Below, piece by piece: positions 47,612-60,600 of a DNA stretch of 64,000 nucleotides. The DNA comes from Diplosphaera chodatii. Lineage: Eukaryota; Chlorophyta; Trebouxiophyceae; Prasiolales; Stichococcaceae. The stretch is taken from NCBI GenBank assembly GCA_032358165.1, contig JAALGY010000031.1:558001-622000 (forward strand), written 5' to 3'. Made by a program: the position numbers and the translations under genes. The notes below the pieces were generated by a model that was not told the origin of the DNA, ran no database searches, and saw nothing but the letters and a program-made list of their open reading frames with translations. Positions within the stretch are counted from its first letter, which is position 1. Every line of letters begins with the position of its first letter.

Positions 47612-48636
47612 GATGACGCACACCTTTCTGACGCTGCAGCACCCCGTCCACTGGCGACATGCACGCTATGACGTAGATCACTGCGCACAGCTTGACAAGC
47701 GCAATCGTCCTGTTCCGTCTTGTCACACACCATCTGGTTTGTTTGCTTCGAGCACTGCGCCTGCGGCCATGCTTTTGCTGCGGGCGGGCGAGTGACCGAC
47801 AAGCGATACTACGCCATGTCAACTTGTTGCTGACCGTCCTTTAGTTGCACTCAGCACCGACATGACAGACTGCTGTGTCGGTTCTGCAGGTGAGCCTGCC
47901 GGCCCGTTCAGCCTTGAGGTCTGCTGCCACTGCAAGCCGAGAGGATGCCAAACCACTTGCATTCAAATCAAACTTGCAGCAACTTGCAACACACGCCCCT
48001 AGGATGGTTGCTCGATGGTGCAACTGGGTCCATTTACATTGCATGATGCACGTGCGATCTGTCCAGCGCAGCATTTGAAGACAGGCACCAATTTGAACAT
48101 GAATTGCGGTCCTACGCGGCCACTTTGCGCTTGGGACAATCGCAATGTCCCACAGAAGAATCATGAACGGGATTTAGCCGGCTTCTTGACACTACCTCAC
48201 GCTCAGCTTGCACTCTGCTGCATATTGGCCGTGCATCAGTGCAGACAACAATCATGCGCCAAATGCTCTGCAGTGCAGCGTAGCTGCTCAGACGCTTCTG
48301 AGAGGAACTGCATATCTAGTTTCAGCACTGTGACCAGTGATCGCCCACGCCAAGGCTTTGCCCGCTGAGTGTACTTGTAGGGGCGCAGCTGCAGGCAAGG
48401 TGCTGCGGTGATCCTCATTTGCAGGCCCACCTACCGCCACACGCGGCAGCGAATCTCGCGGACCGACATCGCGGTCCTCATAGCCTGTAGAGCTAGACAG
48501 ACAGCGGCACCGCTGCTGCGTACGGCCGTGCACTCACGGCACTTGCCCTGGTGAAACGCAACAGCCATGTGGTAAACCACCACAGCCGCACGCTGACAGC
48601 GGCCAGCGGCCGCGCTGAGCTGCTTCAGCCGCTGCA
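47612..48636. promoter_or_regulatory. Divergent promoter region, CHL1 / POLE
   Basis: 1.0 kb between two replication genes transcribed away from each other. No coding features. It holds one E2F-type octamer (48256-48263). Probably carries both promoters and 5' UTRs. Confidence 0.55.
48256..48263 (-). promoter_or_regulatory. E2F-type site (TTTGGCGC)
   Basis: GCGCCAAA on plus reads TTTGGCGC on minus, matching the E2F/DP consensus TTTSSCGC. It lies about 370 bp before the POLE start and 640 bp before the CHL1 start. Plants and algae use E2F to time S-phase genes. Such a degenerate octamer is expected by chance about once in 8 kb, so this is suggestive only. Confidence 0.4.
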
Positions 48637-51600
48637 ATGAGCGGGCAGGGTCGTGGCCGCGGCGGTGGCCGTGCCTCCGGCGGGCGCTCTGGTGGTGGCA
48701 TGGCCTTCAGCGCCGGCGGCCAGAAGACGTCGCTGGGCGCTCGCGATGCTCCTGGCAGGTGCGCCAACTATCGTGGCAGGCAGCTGCACCGTGGCCGCGC
48801 AAGCATGGTTCGCAGCAGGGCACGCTTGCGCCTCCTGCTGTCAGGTGGGAGACCTCAGTGGACATCTCACCTGGCGATGTCGCAGGGGCGGAGGCCGGGG
48901 GGGCCGCAGAGGCCGGGGAGGCCGGGGTGGCGGCCGCGGCGGGCGCAGCGGTGGCAGGCGCCACAACGGCAACTACTTTGGCTCTGCGCATGGCGGTGGC
49001 GAGGGCGGCGAGGATGCGCTCGGCACCAAGTACAAGGCCCACGTGAGCTTCCTGCTGCCCGCCAAGACGGCTACTACTGTGGTCCTCTTTTGGCGCCGCA
49101 TTGCGTGCTGTGTCCGGTGCTGGCACCAGGTCGTCCTGCAATCACATCCCTAGGATCCGTCGTCAATGATCCAGCTGTGGGTCTGCATGTCCATGCAGGA
49201 CGACCATGGGGCGTTAGAGGAAGCGCTTGGCTTTGGGTGCTTCACAGAGGGCGAAGACCGCATCGGCTGGCTGATGAACTACACCACGGTGTGCAGCTCT
49301 CCTCAGCAGCCTGATAACCAAGCCAGACATTCACCGGGTTGCTCATGTGGCCCAACCTTCCTGCTTTTGACTCAACGCTGGGTGGCACGTGCAGACATCC
49401 ATCGAGGATAAGGAGGCAGGGCATGTTGTCAGCGCCATCAACTGCTACTTCATGTGTCAGGTGCTGGACCTTGTATGGAAGCTGTGAGGCACACCCCAGT
49501 CTTCCCTGAAATCCCTAGACCCTTGATGATCTAGCTGGTCATGACACCCGTGTGTCGGTTGGCCCGCAGGACGGCTCCATGTTTCAGGCCAATGTGCGCT
49601 ACACGCCCTACTTCTACCTGCAAATCAAGGTGGGTCGGGAAACCAGTGCCATGGGGTCTGCAGTGCGATATGCAACAGCCTTTCGCAGAACCATGGTGCT
49701 CGGCGCACGTCACAGCAAACGTTTTGCTCGCTGCAGGATGGTTTGGAGATGGAGGTGGATGCCCTGCTGCGGCGCAAGTATGAGAATGCCATCCGCGACA
49801 TCAGCATTGTGGAGCGCGAGGACCTGGACCTGGTGAGCGCCCTGATCTTCCTATGTTACATTCACAAAGTGTATGTTGTCAGTAGCACATTTTGCTGCGG
49901 ATCCCTGGGCTGGCGCCGCCATGCTGATGCTGTATGTGTCCTCGTGTGCCCACAGAAGAACCACCTGAGCGGCCTGAAGCGGCGGCTGCTCAAGCTGAGC
50001 TTCTGGAACGAGCAGCAGCTGGCCGAGGTCAAGCGCGACTGCTTCCCGCTCGTCCGCCGCAACAGGTACACGCTGCATCTTTCAGATTTCACCACCACAC
50101 AACTCCTCTGAATATGTCCCAGGACGTCCCCCCGCGCTGGCCGTCCTATAAGAAGGGTGCCGTGATGATCCTGACTGGCCGCTGTAGGGCCAAGGCAAAG
50201 GCTGCAGCGGCGTATGCGTGCGAGGAGGTGGGCGAGCGCTCCACAAAGGACCGCGTCAAGGCACGCACCCGATCTCGCGTCGCCTGCCTTTTCATGTTCT
50301 CGACTCACATGCACGAATACCTAGAGTTGATTCCCTATAACCTCTTTGCCAAAACGAACTGTATAGCATGTGTAGATCTCCACACTTCTGTCGAAATGGT
50401 CGTGTGAGGACCTGACTGCGAGGTTCGAGCATTCACTGCGTGGTCGACCGTGTTGGTGCAGGATGCGCTGGAGGCTGTGGAGGATGTGCGGGAGTACGAT
50501 GTGCCCTTCCACATGCGGTGGGCCATCGACGCGGGGGTGCGCTGCGGCTGGTGGTACACCGTCAAGGCCACGGTGCGCTGCTTGGCGCCCCACCCTGCCC
50601 TGTTCACACCCTACACCGAGTGCCTTGATCCTGTGCCGCCGCGGCCCTGCCGCTGAGGACAGGCTGGGGCCGGCTGGGCCACAGCTACCGGCCTCCGATT
50701 GGAGGGTATGTTGTGTTCTGCGTCATGTTGGGGCTCATGCTGCAGGCGGGGCGCGTCAGCCTGCAGCGGCGGGAGGACATGATCCGGTGGGCGGAGCCCC
50801 GCATCTGCGCCTTCGACATCGAGACCACCAAGCTGCCGCTGCAGTTCCCCAACGCCGAGTACGATCAGGTGGGTCCGCGTCAGCCAGTACCAACTGGAGC
50901 TGTTATCTTAGCAGTGGTGCACTATATGGGGACTCGCTCCCCTCGTATGTTCCTAACCCAGCACTTGAAGGACCAACCGTTGGCCCTGACACTGGCCTGC
51001 GCTGCGCAGGTGTTTATGATCTCGTACATGATCGACAAGGTGGGCTACCTGATCGTGAACCGGGAGGTGGTGGGCGCTGATATCGGCCCCTTTGAGTACA
51101 CTCCCAAGCCTGAGTTCGAAGGTGCTCAGATGACCAGCCTGAGTGGCCCCACCGTCATTTATCTTGGTCCTCAGCAGACCTTGCAGACACAGAATGGTGC
51201 ACTCTGCACAGTGAGCATGCTCGCATCAAGATGTGTATTGCATTTGCAGGGCCGTTCACCATTTTCAACGAGCCAGACGAAAAGGCTACGCTGCGGCGCT
51301 GGTACGACCACATGCGCGAGGTACAGCTTTCACCACTGAAACGTTGCTAGCGAGCAGCTGTGTACATCCTGCCAAGATTGCACACTCCTTGGACAGCGCG
51401 TACGCACTTGACAGCCCCAGCATCATTCATGACCAGACCAGAACCCTGGCAGCTTGTGCATAGAAATCTTGCAACCTCGCGCAGGTCAAGCCGGCAGTGT
51501 ATGTGACGTACAACGGCGACTTCTTCGACTGGCCATTCATGGAGACGCGATCCGCGGTGCATGGCATGGACATGTTTCAGGAGATCGGGTTCAGGATGGA

Positions 51601-54600
51601 CAAGCCAGGCGGCAACTGCCTGTCCAGGTGAGCACTCTCCTGTCATCGCACGCATGCTAGCACCTCTGCTGCTGCCAGTTGGGGCCACATCACAGAAGGT
51701 TTGCCACGTCAGTTGCTATGATGCATGCTGTCCCCATGCAGGTTTGGCGTGCACATGGACTGCCTGGCGTGGGTCAACCGCGACTCCTACCTGCCCCAGG
51801 GCAGCCGCGGCCTCAAGGTGCCTGACGATGCCCTGCCTGCCCGGTCTGCAGTCAGACCCAGTGCCTTGCGCCCCAGTTGTGTGCTGATGCTGCCCCTGCG
51901 CTGGACCTGCTCACCATGCTGTGTGCCTTGTGTAGGCGGTCACTCGGGCAAAGCTGGGCTTCGACCCCATCGAGGTGGACCCGGAGGACATGCTGCGCTT
52001 TGCGGCGGAGGCTCCACAGGCCATGGCCAGTTACTCGGTGTCTGACGCGCTGTCCACCTACTACCTGTACATGACGTACATCCACCCCTTCATCTTCTCC
52101 CTGGCGACCGTGATCCCGCTGCCCCCGGATGAGGTGCTGCGCAAGGGCTCTGGCACGCTGTGCGAGGCGCTGCTCATGGTGCAGGCCTTCGAGGTGAGCC
52201 CGGCGCTGTTGATGGTGTGGGTGCCGTTCCCCTGACAAGCAACGTCGGCAACAGGCTTCAAGAGGGCCTTCAAACCCCATACCTGTGCCCTGTCGAAATA
52301 CACACCCCACTGCATCTGACCAGATTGGACCTTGCCGACTGTGTTGTGACGCCCATGTGGCACAGGCTAATGTGCTGGCGCCCAACAAGCACAGCGCGGC
52401 GGCGGAGGCGATGTGGAAGGGCCACCTGCTGGACAGCGAGACGTACATCGGCGGCAAGGTGGAGGCCCTGGAGTCCGGCATCTTCCGCTCCGACCTGCCC
52501 ACCCGCTTCAAGCTGCAGCCGGCCGCCTACCAGGTGCGCCGCCCCAACGGCTCGAATGTACATTGGTCCACACAGCAGTCATGCGGCACACACAGCAGCA
52601 AACTGCATGGGCGGCCATTACGTTTGTCGACTCATGCCTGGGTGCGCAAGGGAACGAACACCCGGAGTCAGGTGGTATGGCTGGGAACATGTCATGCTGC
52701 AGGCACTGCTGGACAGCCTGGAGGACGATCTGAAGTACGCCATCGAGGTTGAGGGCAAGATGGCCATCGCCGACATCACAAACTACGACCAGGTGAACTC
52801 CACTGCCCCATGTAACAGCTGCGGCGACGCCTCTCCCAGAAGGCCACATGAACTTATTATTCAGTGACACGTTTGTGAGCCACAACTGCCTGTTGCGCAG
52901 GTGCGGGGAGAGATTGCAGAGGCGTTAGAGGGTTTGAGGGATGTGCCGGCACGGGAGGAGACGCCGCTCATCTACCACCTGGACGTGGCAGCCATGTACC
53001 CCAACATCATCCTCACCAACAGGTTTGAATACTAGGATCGCTGCATTTTGGCCAACATGATCTCAGGACGAGACCCCTTTGTGTTTGCGCAGCGTCAAGA
53101 ATATGGCTGCCATGTCTATACCCTGAAAGTATTGGCTGCGTTCAGCTGTGCCAGCCTGCACCCAGTTTGTGCGATCGTACTAACAAGTGGAATTCGAGCA
53201 ACGCAGGCTGCAGCCCAGTGCCATTGTGACGGACGAGGACTGCGCGGCGTGCGAGTTCAACCACCCCGGCAAGACGTGCCTGCGCCCCATGGAGTGGGTG
53301 TGGCGTGGCGAGACATTCTCCGCGACCGCCTCTGAATACTACTCGCTGAAGAATCAGCTGCAGGTACCTGTCCATTGCCGAGCTGCACTGTCATTGCAGG
53401 GAGACATAGAGATATTGCATGTTACAAGCTGTATGGCTATTGGCAGGGGGCTCTACTTTCGGCATGTCATCTGCAGACTGCATGAGCCGATGCCTAGCAT
53501 GGTCTGCGACTGACTGATCATGCGCTGCACCTCCTGCAGACGGAGACCTTCCCGGCGGAGGAGGCGGGCGGCACCCCGCGGTTCTACACCGACCTCTCCT
53601 ACGAGGAGCGCACCAAGATCCTCCGGGACCGTCTGAAGAAGTACTGCCAGAAGGTGGGTGCCCTGCCAGATGCCTCATAGACATCAGCTTGATCTTGCAA
53701 CACCGAGCTGTGCAGCCACCACGCTGCCCTATGGCTCTAGCCCTGCATGTCGGCTTTTGCAGCTGGTCCCACAAACCACTGCGTCTGATTCCCGTTCTCA
53801 GGTGTACAAGCGGGTGCTGGACAAGCCGGTGGAGGAGCGGCGGGAGGCGGGCGTGTGCCAGCGGGAGAACGACTTCTATGTGGGCACGGTGCGCGCGTTC
53901 CGGGACCGCCGCTACGAGTACAAGGCGCTCAACAAGAAGTGGAAGGGCGCCCTGGAGGACGCCAAGGTGCGCCCCCTGCATAGCAGCTGGCGTAGCACCG
54001 CAAGTTCGCACCAGCAAAGTGCCAGTGTGAGCCAGATGCTCCGAACTGGACGCCGGCGCAGCATGAGCTCTACTGTCTCCTCCATGATCCAATTCAATGA
54101 CGCATGTCAGTGTGATCTGCACAGAACCCAGCTGGTACAGCTTCGGTTGTAAGTCTGACCTCCATTGTACGTCTGAACCCGCCAGGTTAGGTTGGCGGGC
54201 ATAAGCACATGTTATCTGGTGCAGGCGGCCGGCAACTCGCTGAAGGCGCAGGAGGCGACTGACATGGTGGTGCTGTACGACAGCCTGCAGCTGGCGCACA
54301 AGTGCATCCTCAACTCCTTCTACGGCTACGTCATGCGCAAGGTGTGAGGAAATGCACCTGCCTGTCATCCTGCACTGATAGCGGTCATTTACACCCCCCG
54401 GCGACGGCCATGATGACCTGGAAGGTGCATGCTGCAGGGTGCCCGGTGGTACTCGATGGAAATGGCGGGCGTGGTGACGCACTGCGGCGCTGGCATCATC
54501 AATGTGCGCTGCGTTGCACTGTCTGCTAGCGGTCATGATGAGCGCTGGAAGTCTTCACAGGCACTCAGTCACACTGGAACACATAAGCGCAGCAGACCCA

Positions 54601-57600
54601 CCACATAGATTCCTGCCCTGCAGCGGGCTGCGCGACTGGTGGAGCAGATCGGCGTGCCGCTGGAGCTGGACACCGACGGCATCTGGTGCTGCCTGCCGTC
54701 CTCCTTCCCCGAGAACTTCAAGGTGCCCGCTCTCCAGCCCCAGGCTGGGCGCGCAGCTGGCACGCTTGATGATTGGAACGCAGCAACCGCATGCAACTCA
54801 CTGCCAACATCGTCACGGCATTGTGCAACCCAGTTTGCATTACTGGCAATGCTTGCTGTCTGTTGACACCAGGCTGTCTTCACACTTGCAGCTTCAGAAC
54901 GTGGATGGCAAGGACCTGCGGATCAGCTACCCATGCGTGGTGCTGAATGTCATGGTGGCCAAGCACCAGACCAACCCGCAGTATGCCACCCTGACGGACG
55001 CTGCCGAAAAGTCATATACGACCAGCTCGGAGATGTCCATCGAGTTCGAGGTGGACGGGCCGTACAAGGTGAGACTGTGCCAACGAAGGCAGCCAAGGGC
55101 TTTTGATGAATGCGCAGCTGCTTGCAGTGGTCATTGGACTGGGGCCCTGGTCGCACCAAAAGAACAACGTGTAGCACCGCTTGCTCCTTGTCAGGAGCCA
55201 TGTGGAAGGTCATGCCAGACAAGCTCAGCAGCACGTTGACACATCTAGTGTGTTGCATTGCAGGCGATGGTGCTGCCGGCGAGCAAGGAGGAGGGCAAGC
55301 TCATCAAGAAGCGATATGCGGTGTTCAACGATGATGGCTCGCTGGCTGAGCTGAAGGTACTTCGACATTGCAGTGTTCGTTTGTAATGCTTGTTGCTCTC
55401 TGGCGACTTTTTGGGTCAAGGATCTTGTGCGCACCAGGTTCATGTGTGTCTGCAGGGCTTTGAGCTCAAGCGGCGCGGTGAGCTGAAGCTGATCAAGGCG
55501 TTCCAGGGGGAGGTGTTTGCGCAGTTCCTCGCGGGCGACAGCCTGGTGTCGGCCTACGCCGCCGTCGCAGCTGTTGCCGACCGGTGGCTGGACCTGCTGG
55601 ACACTCAGGTGCGGTGCAGGTCACACTGCAGCTACCAGAGGCTTTGCTATGCTACAGGCAGGCCATATGCGCCCACCCGTCAAGGTGCTAAGGTCTTGGC
55701 GCTTGCGTATGCGGACATATCCTGTAAACATTGTGATCAGTCCTTCGCCTGATCAACCACAGGGTATGGACCTCACGACCGAGGAGCTGCTGACCTACAT
55801 TTCGGAGTCGTCCACCATGTCCAAGTCCATCGAGGAGTACGAGGGTGCGCAGCTTGACTGTGCAACCCGTCAGGATGCACCGCGCCTGGTCTCGTTGGAA
55901 CAGGAGGCAGGGTTATTGCGTGTGCAGTGACTCAGATTGGGAAGTTCACTTGCAGGACGCAAGAGCTGCGCGATCACGACGGCGCGGCGGCTGGGGCAGT
56001 TCCTGGGCGACGAGCGCATCAAGGACAAGGGCCTCAACTGTAATTATGTCGTTGCACGCCGCCCCGAGGTCAGCTGAATTGGTCTGAAGCCAGCCCTGCG
56101 TTGTAGCCACATTTGAAATCGAATGAGTGCCTCTGTATGGACCGCTACCTGGCGTTCGCATGGAAGCGAGGCTGACAGCACCGCTGCATCCACAACAGGG
56201 CACGCCCACATCTGAGCGGGCGGTGCCAGTGGCCATCTTCTCCACGGAGCCCGCCATCGCACGCGCCTTCCTGCGCAAGTGGTGCGGGGACATATGCGAA
56301 GGTGCGCAGACCTCTGCGGGCCAGGTCGTGTGCAGCCTGTTCCCGGCACGCAGATGCCACCTTGAACACAGCCAGTCAATTGGGGTGGACCACCTAAGCC
56401 GGCGAACAACTGCCGATGTCAACTGTGTGGTGAATACATCAGCCATTATGCTGTTGTTGCTTCACCAAGAACCGTCATTCAACCCTCAGCCTGCTGACAG
56501 GCGAGGCTACCGAGATGCCGGACCCGCGGGGCCTGGTGGACTGGGAGTACTACCGGGAGCGGCTGAGCGGCGCCATCCAGAAGATCATCACCATCCCGGC
56601 TGCCCTGCAGCGGGTGCCCAACCCGGTGCCCCGCGTCGCCCACCCCGACTGGCTGCACAAGCGGGTGCGCAGGAACGGCAGGTCATCGACAGGGCACAAA
56701 TCCGGACTGTTCGCAGATTGCGTCCTGCTGCCACCTAGGTTGCATGACCCAGCAGCTCTTCTGTTTCAAAGGTGTCGATGTGCGGCCCAATACGCTAGTA
56801 AGTGCGTCAGGTTGAGGTTTAATAAAACGTAGCAACTGAGGTACTATGGGTGCAAATCCAGATTCGGGAGAAGAACGACAAGTTCCAGCAGCGCAAGCTG
56901 GACGTCATGTTTGCTGCAGCGCCAGCTGGCGCGGCCGCGCTGGGCGCCGTCGCCGCCGACAGCCTGGCCATGGACATGGAGGCAAGCACACCCACCCTGG
57001 GGCCTTGCTGACCTGATGGTGCTATCCTAATGGTGCTACTGTCAGGTCGTGGGGCAAGTCGCGGATCAGACAATCTCTATGTCATCATGCCGTCGAACGT
57101 TCAGGATTGTGGGAAGCACTGAAACCTGTGCTGGGTTGGCAGGATTTTGGGTTGGGGGCTGGTCCCAGGTCGGCGGGCGCTGTTGTGGCGGGCCGCGCCA
57201 GGTCGCAGCTGCAGCACAGCAGCGGCGCCTCGCCCAGCAGCAGCGGCGGCGAGCCCGCCCAGGTGCCGCCGACATGCAGCAGCCTGTCAGTTGGCTCACA
57301 CGCTCAAACCTCCGCCCCATATGGGCACCGGCATACGACCATGCCATCGAACCATGCACAGTGGAATGTGCACATGCGTACTTTCCACTATGAAATACTG
57401 CTGACTGGCGGCTGATGTGTTGCTGCCATAATCTGCGATCACAGGATCAGGAGAACATGGGGGACTCAGCCAACAGGCAGCCGGGCGGCAATGCTGCCAT
57501 GGACATCGAGCCAGCTGATGAGGGGCCCACTCCTGACAGGTGCAGCCCTGAACCCGCGATGAGTACACTTCGGTGCTGCTGTGCGATTAGGACTTGGTCC

Positions 57601-60600
57601 CCCTGCTGTTGAGCTGTTCTTGCCGTCGTGTGGGGAGGTAGCCATGAGGTAAGACCCGGACGCGACTTGAAGCCATGTGATGGCAGACCATTGATGGCTG
57701 ATGTTTACTCGGTGTGCGTCCTCTGAACCAGGAAAGCGGACCCCAAGGCCTGGCTGCAGCGGCAGAAGCGGCGGTGGGCTGTGCAGAGCGCCGTCCGGAA
57801 GAAGGCGCGCCTCGCCGCCGACAAGGCCTCGGCCCTGACCGCCCGCCGCGGCGATCTCGCGCCCGCAGGTGGCTGACGACTGTTGCGGAGGGTTGTCGTG
57901 CTTTTGGCTGCAAACAGCTGGTGTAATGGGATCTATCCTGGGCAGTGATGGCGTGATTTTGCAGTTGAAGACCTGCGGCAGGTGCAGGAACTGTTGCAGC
58001 GAGTGTGCTGTGAAGCCGTGCTTCTTGGATCCACTGCTGGTCCTGGTGAGAAGGCTCTGCAGCCACCGGCTGATGCAGCATTTGCCGCTCGTTGCAGGCC
58101 CCGTTACAGCAGGCACAGCATTCTTCAGGCAGCGGGCAGCGCTGCAGGAGGCGCCGCAGCACTGGCAGATCCTGCAGATTGTGCCCACCTCCACACCTGG
58201 CATCTTCAAGGTGCACCCCTGCCAGTGATGTGAAACGGTCACCACAGGGTGCACGGTCACCCTCTGGTGCACCTTCACTCGTGTGTCCTTGACATTCTGG
58301 CTGTGTTTTCGTACACAGCAGGCGGCGGACAGGTGTCGAGGCTGCAGCAAGCTGTGATGCATGCCTCCAGACAAAGAACCCAGCAGAGCTGCGCATCAAA
58401 ATACCTCAGGAGACAAGTCTCACTGATGCCATGTGCGGCAGCTGAAGCAAAGCTTGTTGCCCCCTGCAGGCCTGGGTGCTGCTGGGGGCGGCCATGTACG
58501 CGGTTTCGCTGCAGGCGGAGCGGGTGCTGTACCTGGACACCAGCCTGCCGCAGGGTGGGGCGGCGGACGCGCTGGGCATGGGCGCCCGCGTCTCAAAGGT
58601 CAAGCGGTTGACGCCGGCCGGCAAGACGCCGCCGCTCATGTACCAGGCGAGCTGCATGCTGTGTCGGCCTTGGCACAGTCATGTGCATCAGACCTGCTGT
58701 TGGGTGTAGGAGCAGGCTGCAGGCGGCACGTGCTGTCTTTTGGACATGAGCATCTGCTGTGCCAGATGAGCCCCACGTCAGCTGGCGTCGGACGCTCAGC
58801 GTGTGGAGAAGCAGTGCAAGCTCGCCAGCTTCAGCGCCGGCCGCCGCCACGCAGACATGAAGCGCGGCTGCAGATGCTGTCGAGCGATCCTGCAGGTGAC
58901 GATGGAGGAGGCGGAGTACCAGCAGCGGGCGGCGGAGCTGGCGCTGCGGCTAGCGCGCCCCGACATCCGGCAGGTGCAGGCCACCCTGCAATAGCATTCC
59001 TGCCCAACCTGGTGCCACTGAAGGGACCACAGAGTCACGCTGGTGATAGGCCGGCAAACAATGCGACGCTATATATGGCGACATGCAGCGCAATGCAATG
59101 CAATGCAATGCAATGCAATGCATTCCCCGGCCGCATCCACCAGAGGCTGCGCACTTCAGGGGTGTCACAGCTCCCGCCGCAGGTGTTTGAGGCGCGGCTG
59201 CCGCTGGCGTGGGACGCGCAGCTGGCGCTCGGCTGCTGTGCGCTGCCGGCGCCGCACGCAGCGGGCCGCCCCCTCGGCGAACGCTTCAGCCTCACTGACC
59301 TGTCGGTGAGTGAGGCTTGCGGAAATATGGCGTATGGACAGCGGGCAAACGCATGGCAGATGGACGTCAGAGACCTCAGCTGAGCTGCGCCCTGTGCAGC
59401 GCCACACCACAGGCACACCGCTGACTTGCCTGCACCTGTGTTGATGCTGCAGTACACGACGACCACGAGCGGCGCGTACCTGGCGGCGGACGGCCCCCAG
59501 GGGCTGGGCCCGCTGCGCCACGTCGGGCTGTACTGCGCGGGCGACGCGCTGTCGGGCAGCGCGGTGTACGCGCTGCACATGCCCGCCTCCAACAGGTCAG
59601 CCTCCGCGCCGCGCGGTTGTCGCTCGGTGCAAGATCGCCTGCGGGTACTGACGCATGTGTGCCTGAAAGTGGCAGGCGTCGGCCGCCGAGTTTGCCAGCC
59701 AGGCTTTCCCGACATGCAGCTCAGCCACGGGATGATGACAGTATGACCTGATGACTCAGGCTGCGGGTGGTGGTGGTGAACCCTGCGGCGCGGTCCGTGA
59801 AGGAGGTCAACACCGCCGCGGTGGAGCGCTCCTGGCGGGAGGCCTTTGCCGCAGCTTCACCCGACCAGGTGCCATGTCTGTGAGCCACCAATATGCGGCG
59901 TCTTTGGCCACATGATTGGGATATCCCTGCCAAGGTGACAATGTGGCAAGCACCCAATCTGAGACATATGGCGCCACATCACAACCTGCAGGAGGCGCCG
60001 GAGGTGGAGGCCGACGTGAAGTATTTCAAGTCGGCGGGGGAGGCGGCACGGGACTTGGGCCGCGGCATCGCGGCCATGCGCCAGACGCATCGCGGCCCCA
60101 TGATGCTGGTCGTGCAGGTGCTGTGGCGCTCGGCTGCCCTCGGTGTACCACGACACAATGGCACGGCAGCTGACCATGCAGTGCACTGCAGCCGCATCAG
60201 CAGCACTCCCCCTGGCGCCTCTCAGCAGCACCACCTGTCCGTCACAGAGCTGTGCATGTGCATGCGTGAACAGTAGCGATGTTGAGACACCATATGGTGC
60301 TGATGCAACAGCCACGCACGCCGTGCAGGCGGCAGGCGGCTGCTCGCGACTGGCGCACGCGATCCCGGTGCTGGGCGACATGCCGGCGATGGACGTGCCG
60401 TTTAGCGCCGCGGAGGCGCCCCACTTCCCGCCGCTCGGCTGGCAGCAGCCCGCGGCGCGCACCGCCGTCATGGCCGTCGCCGGCATGGGCCACTTCCTGC
60501 AGGTGCGGGCTCAGATGTGGACGCTCATGCTTGATGCGTACACTGTGGAAGTCATGGATGAAGCTGCAACCGGCTCCAAGTCCCCATCACAGGGCTGTGG

